Assembly (NCBI GenBank): GCA_012295275.1
Contig: CM022679.1
Span: 14,613,342 to 14,633,341, forward strand
Length of the DNA: 20,000 bases
Reading direction: 5' to 3'
From: Chrysomallon squamiferum
Taxonomy: Eukaryota > Mollusca > Gastropoda > Neomphalida > Peltospiridae
The position numbers were made by a program, and so were the translations under genes. Positions 1 through 8,859 of this stretch are shown here, piece by piece. Position 1 is the stretch's first letter. Each line of letters starts with the position of its first letter. Below the pieces are notes generated by a model, which searched no databases, had not been told where the DNA came from, and worked only from the letters and a program-made list of their open reading frames with translations.

Positions 1-10
1 TACAGATGTA

Positions 11-47
11 TTTTTTATTTTTTATTTTTTATTTTTTATTTTTTTTA
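11..47. repeat. (TTTTTTA)n heptamer tandem repeat
   Basis: Four uninterrupted units of six T and one A, followed by a final run of eight T and an A. The regular 7 bp spacing of the A residues separates it from the irregular T-rich DNA further on. It could be the remains of a poly-A tail, read on the minus strand, that expanded. It lies close to the window edge, so the array may be part of a larger repeat. Confidence 0.9.
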
Positions 48-375
48 GCCCTTTTTATATTATGTTACTGAAAAAAGAAAGTCCTAACCTGCTAATCACT
101 TATTTCAGAGAGTTTAATTAAAGTCATTTCTCGGTTATTTGTCCAGTTCATGCACCGATGTAAAGCACATTGATAACTCGCAGTCGCCGTTAACAGATCA
201 TTAATTAATAGCTAATCCAGCGTTCTGTGATGAGCTTATGAATCGATGTATTCGTACAAATAACGGGATCGATTCCGTTACCAGGGACAAATGAAGCATT
301 TTCTAACGGTTCGTGTCAAAGTTCATTTGTTGTCTGTTTGTTGTTAATACTTTCTTTTCGAATAAATCAATTATT
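48..375. other. unique AT-rich stretch, no gene seen
   Basis: Mixed-composition unique DNA with no convincing open frame, tandem array or RNA-like fold. It contains scattered TTAATTA-type homeodomain-like words, which are expected by chance at this base composition. Confidence 0.6.
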
Positions 376-385
376 CTGTGATATT

Positions 386-1000
386 TTGTCTTCTTTCGTT
401 TATTTTTTTTTTTTACTCATTTAATAATGTTTTTGTTTTTTTAAAACCTCATTGGTCTTTATTTTTCCATTCATCATTTTTATATCTTATTTCCTTCTGT
501 CGTTTTGCCTTTTTCTTTGTGTTTATTTTTTCATGCCCAACAACAACAATAATAATAAATCGACTTACACCAGTTAGTTAAAAGATGTCTAAGTATGGCA
601 TGGTCAGAGAACAATGCTAAACTCAGGTGGCCAAGTCGTAGTTTTTACTTTGTTCCGTTTAATCCATTCGATCATACATTTTAATTATTTCTTTCTTTCT
701 CCATATGTCTATTTTTCATTTCCTTTTCAAACTTTTTTTGAGTTTTTTTTTATTTATGTAATTTTTTTTTTATCCTTCTGTTTATAATTAATTACTTGCT
801 TTCTTTTCTTTATTCTTCTTGTTATCCATTTTACCTTCACTTATTTTTAAAAAAAAATTTAATTATTTCTCTCAATGTTTAATTTTTTTTTTACTTTCCT
901 GCCTTTTCCTTTTTATCATTTTTTTTTCTTTCTTACCTTAACAATTTCTTTCTATCGTTTGTTTTTCCTTTCTTCTTTTTATTTACTTTTCCGAACCACT
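386..1000. repeat. T-rich pyrimidine-biased low-complexity tract
   Basis: About 600 bp in which the plus strand is dominated by T, with C as the main second base, in irregular runs such as TTTCTTTC and blocks of eight to nine T. There is no fixed period. The open frames at 378-581 and 875-1060 translate into Phe/Leu/Ser-rich strings and are simply this T-rich DNA. A short, less biased island sits at 580-665. It contains TGGCCAAGTCG at 628-638, which resembles a tRNA A-box but has no good partner B-box. Such a tract could be an old poly-A-rich insertion or pyrimidine-rich intronic DNA. Confidence 0.7.
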
Positions 1001-1132
1001 AACGTAATATTATACGTATTTCAGTTGTTAAATCTAATTAGATTACATCGATCTCTGTGAAATCTTGTTTACCAATCTGTGACCTTCACATGCAACACAA
1101 ATAATGTGATTTTTTAAATGCATTTCAGACAG

Positions 1133-1134
<2 letters not shown>

Positions 1135-1221
<87 letters not shown>
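1135..1221. repeat. (AG)n dinucleotide microsatellite, about 43 copies
   Basis: An essentially pure AG array of 87 bp ending in AAAG. It is a polypurine mirror repeat on the plus strand. The left boundary follows TTTCAGACAGC, which resembles a splice acceptor, but there is no coding frame beyond it. It is nearly the same length as the (GA)n at 14564-14649. Confidence 0.98.
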
Positions 1222-1225
<4 letters not shown>

Positions 1226-1822
1226 TTAGTCAGGAAGTCAAATCGATGATGGTTCTATTTTTTTCAATAGGTCAGATCAGTCTAAAATACTGTAAGATAA
1301 ATGGCTGCTACGCACGAACAAGAAACAAACAACGAAATCATCGTGTTTTGTACTTCAGTAGCGGAAACACATTACATTATCACCGCTTACAAGCACATTT
1401 AACAGAAATATATAACATTAGCGCTGGATTAAAGAACACAAATATTTACAGATAAATATGTGTACTTACAAAAGACATTTTGGAATGGAAAAAAAATTAA
1501 CGTGCTAATCAGAGCAAGCTGTTGTGAAGCACGTCTGCGACGGGCACGCTTTCTGACAGGTCAGCGGGCGCGTCCGTCGCAAGACATTTTGTCTTGGTTT
1601 AGTCTTATGTACGGAAAGGATTTCAAAAACGCTATTTAATTGGATTTCAGAAAATCTGTATTAACCAATCATGTTGCATGTTATAAGTGTCATTTTTACG
1701 ACAGTTTCCCTTTAACGTAGAATTTTTGATATGCAATTGCAGCAATAAAAAAAAATGATGTAGCCATTTCATCGTAAATAGACCATAAAGTTAATTTTCC
1801 AGAATTAAATGTTCAGGACAAT
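1222..1822. other. unique stretch containing a GC-rich hairpin, no gene called
   Basis: Unique DNA with a 69-codon open frame at 1246-1455 that resembles no known family and is short enough to be chance. From about 1500 to 1600 the base composition turns sharply GC- and CpG-rich and folds into the hairpin listed separately. After 1620 it returns to ordinary AT-rich sequence. Confidence 0.55.
1533..1596. other. GC-rich compound inverted repeat (hairpin)
   Basis: The left arm 1533-1549 (GTCTGCGACGGGCACGC) is complementary to 1568-1585 (GCGCGTCCGTCGCAAGAC), with one mismatch, one G-U type pair and one bulged A. Inside the loop, CTGA (1553-1556) pairs with TCAG (1561-1564) around CAGG, which extends the stem. 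The right arm also belongs to a second small hairpin, CAAGAC-ATTTT-GTCTTG (1580-1596), which would compete with the large one. This is seen directly. It could be a structured RNA, the end of a small inverted-repeat transposon, or chance. No known RNA family is recognised. Confidence 0.5.
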
Positions 1823-1848
1823 AAAAAAAAAAAAAAAAAAAAAAAAAA
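1823..1848. repeat. poly-A tract (A26)
   Basis: An uninterrupted run of 26 A after ACAAT, followed by CGACAC. It could be a retroposon tail or an A-microsatellite. No retroposon body is recognisable upstream, although the GC-rich hairpin lies about 240 bp before it on the same strand. Confidence 0.95.
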
Positions 1849-2118
1849 CGACACAAACAACAAAATGAACTAAACTTCATAAGTAAACGTCAGTGATGTC
1901 ATTTACATGATAAAAATATTTCAAATATGAAGACGTCACAGGTCGATATGAGAAAGAAAATAAAACGTAAAGGAACGAATTATATTCATCGAATTTAATA
2001 ATCAGAGCGGAAAGAACTAGATATTTAACATACGTTTTGTGCCCTTGCTGCAGGGCATCACTTTATCAGGTAAATATAGAAAACTCAAAGTGGATCTCAT
2101 CACCCTCAAAATGTGTTT
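1849..2118. other. unique AT-rich stretch, small palindrome only
   Basis: Unique DNA. It contains GACGTCAC near 1933, a CRE-like word, and a small hairpin TGCCCT-TGCTGC-AGGGCA at 2040-2057. No coding or RNA gene is supported. Confidence 0.5.
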
Positions 2119-2313
2119 CTTCTTATTATTATTACTACAACAAGAACAACTAACTTCTTCTATTACAGTTACCACAACTGTAACTACTACTACTATTACT
2201 ACTGCTATTGTTACTACTACCATTATCACTACTTCAAAAGTAGTACAGATACTATACTACTAATGCTACTACTATTACTATTACTAATGCTACTACTATC
2301 ACTACCACTACTT

Positions 2314-2358
<45 letters not shown>

Positions 2359-2370
2359 TTACCAGTACTA
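2119..2370. repeat. degenerate ACT/ATT triplet region with pure (CTA)15 core
   Basis: About 250 bp built from ACT, ATT, GCT and CAT triplets, almost free of other sequence. It ends in a pure (CTA)15 core at 2314-2358. The three frames translate to poly-Thr/Ile, poly-Leu and poly-Tyr on the plus strand and poly-Val on the minus strand, so the open frames at 2039-2263, 2113-2454 and 2017-2229 are repeat artefacts. The gradient from degenerate to pure suggests an old microsatellite that keeps re-expanding at its right end. Confidence 0.9.
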
Positions 2371-2763
2371 AATTACAAAATACATTTAATACTTAAAGTT
2401 ATATCCCACCTTTTCGAAATGCTTGATCCGGCCCTGTTTTCTATTACATTTTGAGATGGAAAATCTAACATTTGGTTTATTTTGTGTTTTATTTGAGTTC
2501 TTTTGTTTTTTTTTATACATCGCTAGTAAATAAAATTAATAATTTACAAGAAGACACAGAGTAACATCAATAGGTACAAAACACGAAAATAATACAACAA
2601 AAGAAGTTAGAGAACACCAGAAAATAATAATTGATTATTCAGATTAAGTACGGCATCTTTTTCAATAAAGAAGTTTTTCTGATTGTATTTTGGTGCATAG
2701 AAAACTACTATGCGTGGAAATAAGCTTCTACATGAACTAAATTTTAATATAAACTAAAAATAA
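2371..2763. other. unique AT-rich stretch, nothing recognised
   Basis: No tandem structure, RNA-like fold or sustained coding frame is seen. The only regularity is general A/T richness and short T runs near 2505. Confidence 0.55.
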
Positions 2764-2816
2764 TCATAATAATAATAAGAAGAAGAAGACGGAGGAGGTA
2801 AGGAGGAGGAGAAGAA
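2764..2816. repeat. compound AAT / AAG / GGA purine-rich triplet repeat
   Basis: Short blocks of AAT, then AGA, then GGA-type triplets follow each other. It is an imperfect compound microsatellite, purine-rich apart from the AAT part. A similar AAT-to-AAG compound occurs at 17007-17049. Confidence 0.8.
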
Positions 2817-3150
2817 TTAAACTAAAGCATTGGACGGATTTAACACAAAAACAATGTTATGTATAAACGCATTCGGATGTCTTTTGAAACTCATATTTAT
2901 ATTAATACTGAAACAAGAACACCTATGTACGGCACACATAAAAAAATCCCTTTATACTGAGCGTATAATAATATAATAATAATTAAAAAATCTGTAACGT
3001 ACCATCATATATGGACTAAAAACATTAACATACTTCACAGTATTTCATAAACCATCATGATTCTATAAAAGTTCTGCTGAAATGAATAAATCGCTGTTCT
3101 AAAGAAATGAATGTAAATACTGCAGATGTTACCCACAGAAATTAAATGTA
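2817..3150. other. unique AT-rich stretch, nothing recognised
   Basis: AT-rich unique sequence with short AATAAT runs near 2970-2985. No gene, RNA or transposon signal was found. Confidence 0.55.
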
Positions 3151-3430
3151 TATTGGTAATAACAGTTAAAATGTATACTGGCAAAAACGGTTAATATATT
3201 TTGATAATAACAGTTAAAACCAGCAAGCGAAAATACGTTAATTAAAACCACTTCGTTTAGCGAGTGTCAGGAAAACAAACATGTGATTTAGACACTTTTA
3301 ACTACAACTTTTATTACTATTGTTGCTGCTGCTACTACTCCTAACACTGTTAATAACATTAACATTAAAATAATGATGATTACTGTTAAAATAAGCAAAC
3401 GAAAAGTTATATAAAAACTGCTTTGTAGTG
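3151..3430. repeat. diverged three-copy motif around ACAGTTAAAA
   Basis: Copy 1 carries GGTAATAACAGTTAAAA (3155-3171) followed by GGCAAAAACGGTTAA. Copy 2 carries GATAATAACAGTTAAAA (3203-3219) followed by AGCAAGCGAAAATACGTTAA, 48 bp downstream. Copy 3 begins at ACTGTTAAAA (3382-3391) followed by AAGCAAACGAAAAGTTAT. Copies 2 and 3 stay similar to about 3260 and 3430 respectively. A degenerate triplet segment separates copies 2 and 3. This is a decayed tandem duplication; its origin is unknown. Confidence 0.6.
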
Positions 3431-3478
3431 CTCTGGATATCGAACTCTGAATTAGCTTACTTCTTTACTGTTGTTAAT

Positions 3479-3835
3479 ATTACCACCACCAGTACTAGCA
3501 CTACTAATACTACTACCATTATTACAACAACAACTACTATTATTAAAACTACTTTTGCTACTTCTACAGCAACTGCTGCTTTAACTATAACTACTATGAC
3601 TACAATAATTCTAATAATATTAACTATTACTGCTGTGACTGCTACTTCAAATACTGCTATTTTTAATAATTATTACAATTTGTGCTACTACTACTAATAA
3701 TAACATAGCTACTGCTATTGCAGTCACTACTAATAATACAGCTACTGCTATTACAATCACTACTACTACTGCTAAAACAACAAATACTCTACAACAACTA
3801 TTATTACTACAACTTCTTGTGTTAATAATACCATT
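3479..3835. repeat. long degenerate ACT/ATT/GCT triplet region
   Basis: About 350 bp of ACT, ACC, ATT, GCT and AAT triplets without a long pure core. The Thr/Ile/Ala-rich 89-codon frame at 3428-3697 is this repeat. GCTACTGCTATTRCARTCAC recurs at about 3709 and 3740, showing internal duplication. It has the same texture as 2119-2370. Confidence 0.85.
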
Positions 3836-3990
3836 AACAATAAACTATAACCGCTACTCACAGAATTTGCATCATTTTGTTTCCAGTATCAACGTCAACC
3901 TGGCTGGCATTTGAACTCGAGATGAGCTCTACATCGAGTGATTGATGGCTGCTGAAAACACTATGTTGAAAAGAAAACATGCCTCGAGTG
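3836..3990 (-). mobile_element. possible decayed tRNA-derived SINE remnant, minus strand
   Basis: On the minus strand, 3918-3906 reads GAGTTCAAATGCC. The core 3917-3907 matches the tRNA B-box consensus GGTTCRANNCC at 9 of 11 positions. It is followed by AGCCAGGTTGACGTTG, which recalls the GAGTTCAAATCC...AGGTCGACTTTG head of a common cephalopod SINE as I remember it. The rest diverges and no good A-box is found upstream. In its own orientation it runs into the triplet repeat ending at 3836, as a SINE tail might. This is partly memory-based and may be chance. Confidence 0.3.
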
Positions 3991-4166
3991 ATAGCCCATA
4001 TATCACGATATGAAATCGGCTAATCAATACAGGACGTGCCTATTTTCACTTCCTAGGTACAACAGAACAAAGGAAAAACTACGGCTTGGCGACCTGTAGT
4101 TTAGCACTTGTATTGTCCTCCGACTGCGAGACACTTAGACATCTTTTAATTAACTGGTGTACATCG
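3991..4166. other. unique stretch, no gene seen
   Basis: Mixed-composition unique sequence, somewhat less AT-rich than its surroundings, with no recognisable coding or RNA feature. Confidence 0.5.
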
Positions 4167-4167
4167 A

Positions 4168-4185
4168 TTTATTATTATTATGATT

Positions 4186-4224
<39 letters not shown>

Positions 4225-4290
4225 GCTGCTGCTGCTGCTGCTGATGTTGTTGTTGTTGCAGTTGTTACTGTTATTATTATTGTTGTTGAT
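4168..4290. repeat. compound ATT / (TTG)13 / (CTG)6 / TTG microsatellite
   Basis: TTA/ATT triplets lead into pure (TTG)13 at 4187-4225, then (CTG)6 at 4226-4243, then GATGTTG units, CAGTTGTTACTG and ATT/TTG again. It translates as poly-Leu, so the 61-codon frame at 4187-4372 is an artefact. The switch from TTG to CTG without losing phase points to a base substitution that then spread by slippage. Confidence 0.95.
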
Positions 4291-4542
4291 ATCAAGGTGC
4301 GAGAGGGAAAACAAGATTATCGATAAAGTGAAAACTGAATTAAGATTTGTTTTAAAAGAAAATTTGAAATAATCATATATGTGTTAATGTCTATTACTTA
4401 TTTATTATTTATTTCATTTTCTGCACATTTTTCTTTTCTTTAACAAATTCTAATAATATTATTATTCCTCTACTTTAGTTGTCATTTTTAATGGCAGTAA
4501 AACAGTTATTGTGATGGTGGTGTTGTGACGACTGATATATAT
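4291..4542. other. unique AT-rich stretch, nothing recognised
   Basis: No gene or repeat array. It contains a short TGATGGTGGTGTTGTGA element near 4511. Confidence 0.5.
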
Positions 4543-4607
4543 AAAAAAAAAAAAAGAAAAAAGAAAGAAGAAAAAGAAGAAAAAAGAAAAAAACAACAAA
4601 AAAACAC
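4543..4607. repeat. A-rich polypurine tract
   Basis: A13 followed by irregular A runs broken by single G residues (AAAAAGAAG type), then AAACAACAAAAAAAC. It could be a decaying retroposon tail or A-rich low-complexity DNA. Confidence 0.85.
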
Positions 4608-4630
4608 CCACTAAAGTATTACATAAAGTC

Positions 4631-4645
4631 TATATATATATATAC
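4631..4645. repeat. short (TA)n
   Basis: About seven TA units between TC and CC. Confidence 0.8.
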
Positions 4646-4849
4646 CTAGTTAGAAACATTCAGACTAGCAAGTTCCTATCTGCTTTTATTTTATTTTTAT
4701 TTTTTTATCTAGTTTGTTTGTTTTATTAACTATTACAGAAAAAACATTTCTTGAAAAGTTAATAAATCCCTATGTTAATAAAACACTTCCAGTGGGTTTT
4801 CTTTTCTCTCCTTTTTATTTTATTACTTTTTCTTTTTTATTGTTATGTT

Positions 4850-4879
4850 TATATATATATATTATATATATATATATAT
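4850..4879. repeat. interrupted (TA)n microsatellite
   Basis: Two TA runs joined by an ATTAT interruption and ending in GTATC. The Tyr/Ile-rich frames at 4714-4908 and 4772-5053 cross it and are not considered genes. Confidence 0.9.
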
Positions 4880-5221
4880 GTATCAATAAAATACTCAACT
4901 TTCATTAATGCCACCACATGCAAGAGTTCAGAGGCTGAAATTACGAAACAATTAACAAGTATCAGGTGCACCAATGTTTCTAGCTTTGAAAACGTTATAA
5001 ATTACAAAAAAAACAAAAACAAAAATATGTTTCGGCAAATGAATGAGAATTAATAATAAATAATTTGTGAGTAGTGCAAACGACCAAGAAAATATAGAAA
5101 CAAAGGTTATTTCTCGGTCACATATCTTTCGTAATTTTATTATTTAACGGAAGTAGTAAGTTTCAAATAATTACCATTGAAAAATGGAAGTTTTAAATAT
5201 TTTATTTTTTTTACTATATAA

Positions 5222-5222
<1 letters not shown>
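4880..5222. other. unique AT-rich stretch, nothing recognised
   Basis: AT-rich unique sequence with a short A-rich patch (AAAAACAAAAAC) near 5006. No gene signal was found. Confidence 0.5.

Positions 5223-5274
<52 letters not shown>
5223..5274. repeat. (CA)26 microsatellite
   Basis: A pure CA array of 52 bp followed by AACAAA. The poly-Cys/Val minus-strand frame at 5140-5343 is its translation. Alternating purine-pyrimidine arrays of this length can adopt Z-DNA. Confidence 0.98.
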
Positions 5275-5278
<4 letters not shown>

Positions 5279-6085
5279 AAACAATACATGTATCGGTAAA
5301 TATTCAATACAAAAGTATCTCGCATACTGAAATACTTTCTCATCGCAGGTGGAAATTACATAAAAGAAGAACGGAAATCAAACTGGCGGAGTAAAACCAT
5401 GAAGTGCATGCGTATAACAATCAATCTTTAACTTAAGGTTTAAGTAAGAACATGTAGGATTTTATTTTTTTGTTTATCCCAACTGTTGATCCCATAATGA
5501 CTGCATTAGCAGTGCCACTGGCATCAGAAGCTTACATTCTGCGGTTACTACATATTGGGGGAAAACAAAACATAATTAGACCCGGATACGGGCTAATACT
5601 TTCCATATACAGCGGATCGCAGTATAATGAACATTAATATCAGTGAACGTCATGCATGCGTTAAAGCATTAAACTAATTACATGTGCAAATGCTGGTAGA
5701 AGAATCTCCAAGTCCTACTTAAAGACGAAGGAAATCATCTAAAATCCGACTAACTCGATTTCTGTTTTTCTGAAAACCGAACCGTGCATTTGAACCTCTG
5801 TGTGATTGTCACCAAGGCCTCATTACAGTAAAAACAGAATGTTATTATGCTGGACGAGTAATAAAGAAAAAGACTTGATGATTTGCCGCTGAGCAACTGG
5901 CCACATGTAAATCTAACTGTTTTCAGCTGTAAGGTGCTTTGACCATTTTAACATAAATCTATACCCTTATCTATGTTTCTGTCAGATTATCAGTCGGTAT
6001 AACGTATCTGTCAGAACGTATGCGTGAATATCTTGTTTATCCCTTTAAAATGAATTTAGTACCTGCGTCCTTTCTCTCCCGTCTT
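5275..6085. other. about 800 bp unique AT-rich stretch, no gene seen
   Basis: Ordinary unique sequence with no tandem array, no tRNA-like fold and no open frame worth reporting. Short palindromic words such as GCATGC occur near 5652. Confidence 0.55.
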
Positions 6086-6109
6086 TTCCCCCCATATATA
6101 TCAGTTTGT

Positions 6110-6215
6110 CTGTTTATCAGTCCTGTCTGTCAGTCTATTTATCTATATGTTTATCTATATATCTATCTATCTATGGTCTATCTTATTTTTCTTATCTGGT
6201 TATCTCTTCATTTAT
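6110..6215. repeat. degenerate TATC/TCTG tetranucleotide repeat
   Basis: TCTG units grade into TTATCTATAT and a short pure TATC core at about 6159-6174, then decay into TTATC. The Tyr/Leu-rich frame at 6020-6226 is a by-product. Confidence 0.85.
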
Positions 6216-6248
6216 CTTTTCACTAGTAATGAAATAATACATCCGTAA

Positions 6249-6281
6249 GTGTGTGTGTGCGGGTGCGTGCGTGCGTGCGTG
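6249..6281. repeat. compound (GT)n / (GTGC)n repeat
   Basis: A short GT run leads into GCGGGTGC and then GCGT tetranucleotide units at about 6264-6280. The GCGT units probably arose by substitution inside a GT array. Confidence 0.85.
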
Positions 6282-6378
6282 TTCGACTTCAAACTTTACA
6301 TTATTTAATAAATGATACATCAGTCTTAATGCGTCTTCTTAACAAAGATCTTTCAACACATCAACAAGTAGCTTGCTC

Positions 6379-6405
6379 CTTTTTTTTTTTTTCTTTTTTT
6401 TTTTT
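6379..6405. repeat. interrupted poly-T tract
   Basis: Two T runs of about 13 bases, separated by a single C and followed by CCCCTCCC. It could be a minus-strand poly-A tail. Confidence 0.9.
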
Positions 6406-6715
6406 CCCCTCCCATCCTTGCTGAAAGTTTTATCCCATCTCTACAAAATATGATCAAATGATGGACCTTGTCGAGCAAAAGAAGAATAAATTGATTTCAG
6501 TAATGAAGCCATTGAAACCGTCGTATGGGATCATCGTGCTCGTAAGAATAGGCAGATGGAAAAGACAGGGCTCGTTGGATGGAATTCTATTAATACCTGC
6601 CCAGTCGCTTTATTTCTTCACCGTTAACCAAGGTCGTATCAGACAAACACGCTAGTCTCTCGGGTCAGATTTTCTGTATTTCAGTGTAAATCAGTTTAGA
6701 GAGAAAATGAGAATG

Positions 6716-6718
<3 letters not shown>
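6406..6718. other. unique stretch with an unassigned 65-codon frame
   Basis: The plus-strand frame at 6458-6655 encodes a basic 65-residue peptide beginning MMDLVEQKKN. It has no low complexity but also no recognised domain or signal peptide. Its length is compatible with chance. Nothing else is recognised. Confidence 0.4.

Positions 6719-6761
<43 letters not shown>
6719..6761. repeat. (AC)21 microsatellite
   Basis: A pure AC array followed by GAGTG. It is one of four sizeable AC/TG arrays in the window. Confidence 0.98.
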
Positions 6762-6765
<4 letters not shown>

Positions 6766-6841
6766 GTTACTAAAATAGTGTTTAATAATTATAATTTTAT
6801 TAATGCATGAATTGTAAATATTTTAATGTTTGGATTTATCA

Positions 6842-6872
6842 GCAACAACAACTACAGCAATAATAAATAAAC

Positions 6873-6903
<31 letters not shown>

Positions 6904-6912
6904 AAATAAATT
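6842..6912. repeat. compound AAC / AAT / (AAAT)n repeat
   Basis: CAACAACAACTACAGC leads into AATAATAAATAAAC and then a near-pure AAAT array at 6872-6910. TAAA-type tetranucleotides also form the array at 16318-16395. Confidence 0.92.
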
Positions 6913-7434
6913 GTAAATAATCCTTTAAGGAAATACAAACTCCATTAAACATATTTCCTTCCTGGGGCTATGACAAATTCGAATGTAAAACCTAAGTGGG
7001 TTGACACAAGTTTGACGACACCAGATACTTCATTAAACATTCAAGGATGTTGTTTCACATTTGGGCCAAGGTTGCAAATAAATACCTCATCCTGGGTTAT
7101 CCTACAAAAAAAGTATTCAGACTACGAAAGAGACGTCAGGTCAAACGGATGTCTAAAGAAAAGTCCTTTCTTTTTTTCCTAATCCGTTTGTTTTATCTAC
7201 GCTATAGCTGGTCTTCTAGTGAAAACTAGACCTGCCAAGCCGCAGGATGACATCATAATAGTAACCTGTTGGACACCGTTTACAAATTTTGTGATAATGT
7301 AATCAATATCGCGTACGTTTTCCTGAGACTGGCTTTAATCAAATAATGTTTAATGATGTCAGACTTGTCTTTTGTAAGCGATTCCATGGTTTATGCTAGT
7401 CTGATATTGATGTTTTGCTGACATGATGTAATGT
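6913..7434. other. unique stretch, overlapping short frames only
   Basis: Two overlapping plus-strand frames at 6970-7182 and 7047-7229 encode 60-70 residue peptides with no recognisable family. They are mutually exclusive shadows of ordinary DNA. Composition is less AT-biased than average. Confidence 0.45.
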
Positions 7435-7722
7435 GTGGGCAGTTTCCTTGTGGTACACTGCAGGTTTTCCCAGAATGTTGATAACGTCTTCAGAGATGAC
7501 ATAATAATCCATGAATACTTTAAGTTGCCGCATAAGTATTTTTGGTTATTTCTGAATCAAACTTCCTTGCTGGTAGAAGACGTTAATTTCAAGACTTTCT
7601 TTCCTTATTCAGAGAAATGTTCACAGCCTAAAACCACTCTGTCAGCCAGGAGTGCACTGAAGCAAGATCTACACACACAACTTCTGTATTTTAAACAGTA
7701 TGGTTCAACGATTATTTGCTGA
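7435..7722 (+). other. non-repetitive 95-codon open frame, possible exon, unproven
   Basis: This open frame is framed by TAA upstream at 7429 and TGA downstream. It has no ATG: the first codon given here is GTG, and the translation holds no internal Met. In an animal it could therefore only be an internal exon. The residues are of mixed composition (for example FKLPHKYFWLFLNQTSLLVED) without low complexity, signal peptide or recognised domain. No convincing flanking splice sites were identified. It ends about 50 bp before the large (TC)n array. A chance open frame is the most likely explanation. Confidence 0.12.
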
Positions 7723-7768
7723 ATTATTATGACATTTTAACTACTTCATATCTCTACTCTTACTACAG

Positions 7769-8554
<786 letters not shown>

Positions 8555-8590
<36 letters not shown>
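8555..8590. repeat. (TA)18 microsatellite
   Basis: A pure TA array of 36 bp between CTTT and GATGG. Read on the minus strand it lies downstream of the tRNA-like element at 8735-8797 and may mark its 3' end. Confidence 0.97.
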
Positions 8591-8592
<2 letters not shown>

Positions 8593-8607
8593 TGGATATA
8601 AAGAAAA

Positions 8608-8666
8608 ATTATAAATATAATAATAATAATTTAAAAAAATAAATAATAAATTAATTAATTAATTAA
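8608..8666. repeat. AT-only stretch with AAT and TTAA tandem units
   Basis: AATAATAAT units, a short A run, AAATAAT units and then four TTAA units ending near 8665. It contains only A and T for about 60 bp. Confidence 0.85.
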
Positions 8667-8859
8667 AAATATGGATATCCACCTCACAGGATCTGCTAAT
8701 AAACAAGTACAGAGTCAAAAGTTGGAATGGAAAATAGAAATGAGACCTAATATACCGCAGACGCTTTTCTGTAACCACTAAGCTGCGGCTTGGCCTTATA
8801 ATTTATTTATTTGATTAAAACGAAGTTGTCATTTCACCTCGCTCCTTGAAAACACTAAG

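Larger units (their letters stand above)
8555..8797 (-). mobile_element. candidate tRNA-derived SINE, minus strand
   Basis: On the minus strand, 8785-8775 reads CAGCTTAGTGG, matching the tRNA A-box consensus TRGCNNAGYGG at 10 of 11 positions. It lies inside GGCCAAGCCGCAGCTTAGTGG and continues TTACAGAAAAGCGTCTGCGG, much like a tRNA D-arm and anticodon arm. The B-box is poor: GGTCTCATTTC sits 27 bp past the A-box, closer than usual. After about 120 bp of unrelated body, the element meets AT-only DNA and (TA)18. This gives a total near 240 bp, typical of a SINE. Start and end are inferred. No cloverleaf closes, so it is not a functional tRNA gene. Confidence 0.45.

Noticed and set aside
628-680. 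tRNA-like A-box TGGCCAAGTCG with ATTCGATCAT downstream
   Set aside because: The B-box match is poor, no stems close, and the spacer is T-rich DNA. It is most likely chance.
1124-1221. TTTCAG before the AG array as a splice acceptor
   Set aside because: The only downstream sequence is a dinucleotide repeat, and no exon frame follows.
2017-2454. Poly-Leu, poly-Thr, poly-Tyr and poly-Val frames on both strands
   Set aside because: All are readings of the same degenerate ACT/ATT triplet repeat.
4187-4372. Poly-leucine frame resembling a signal peptide
   Set aside because: It is the (TTG)/(CTG) array in translation. The downstream residues are short and have no recognised domain.
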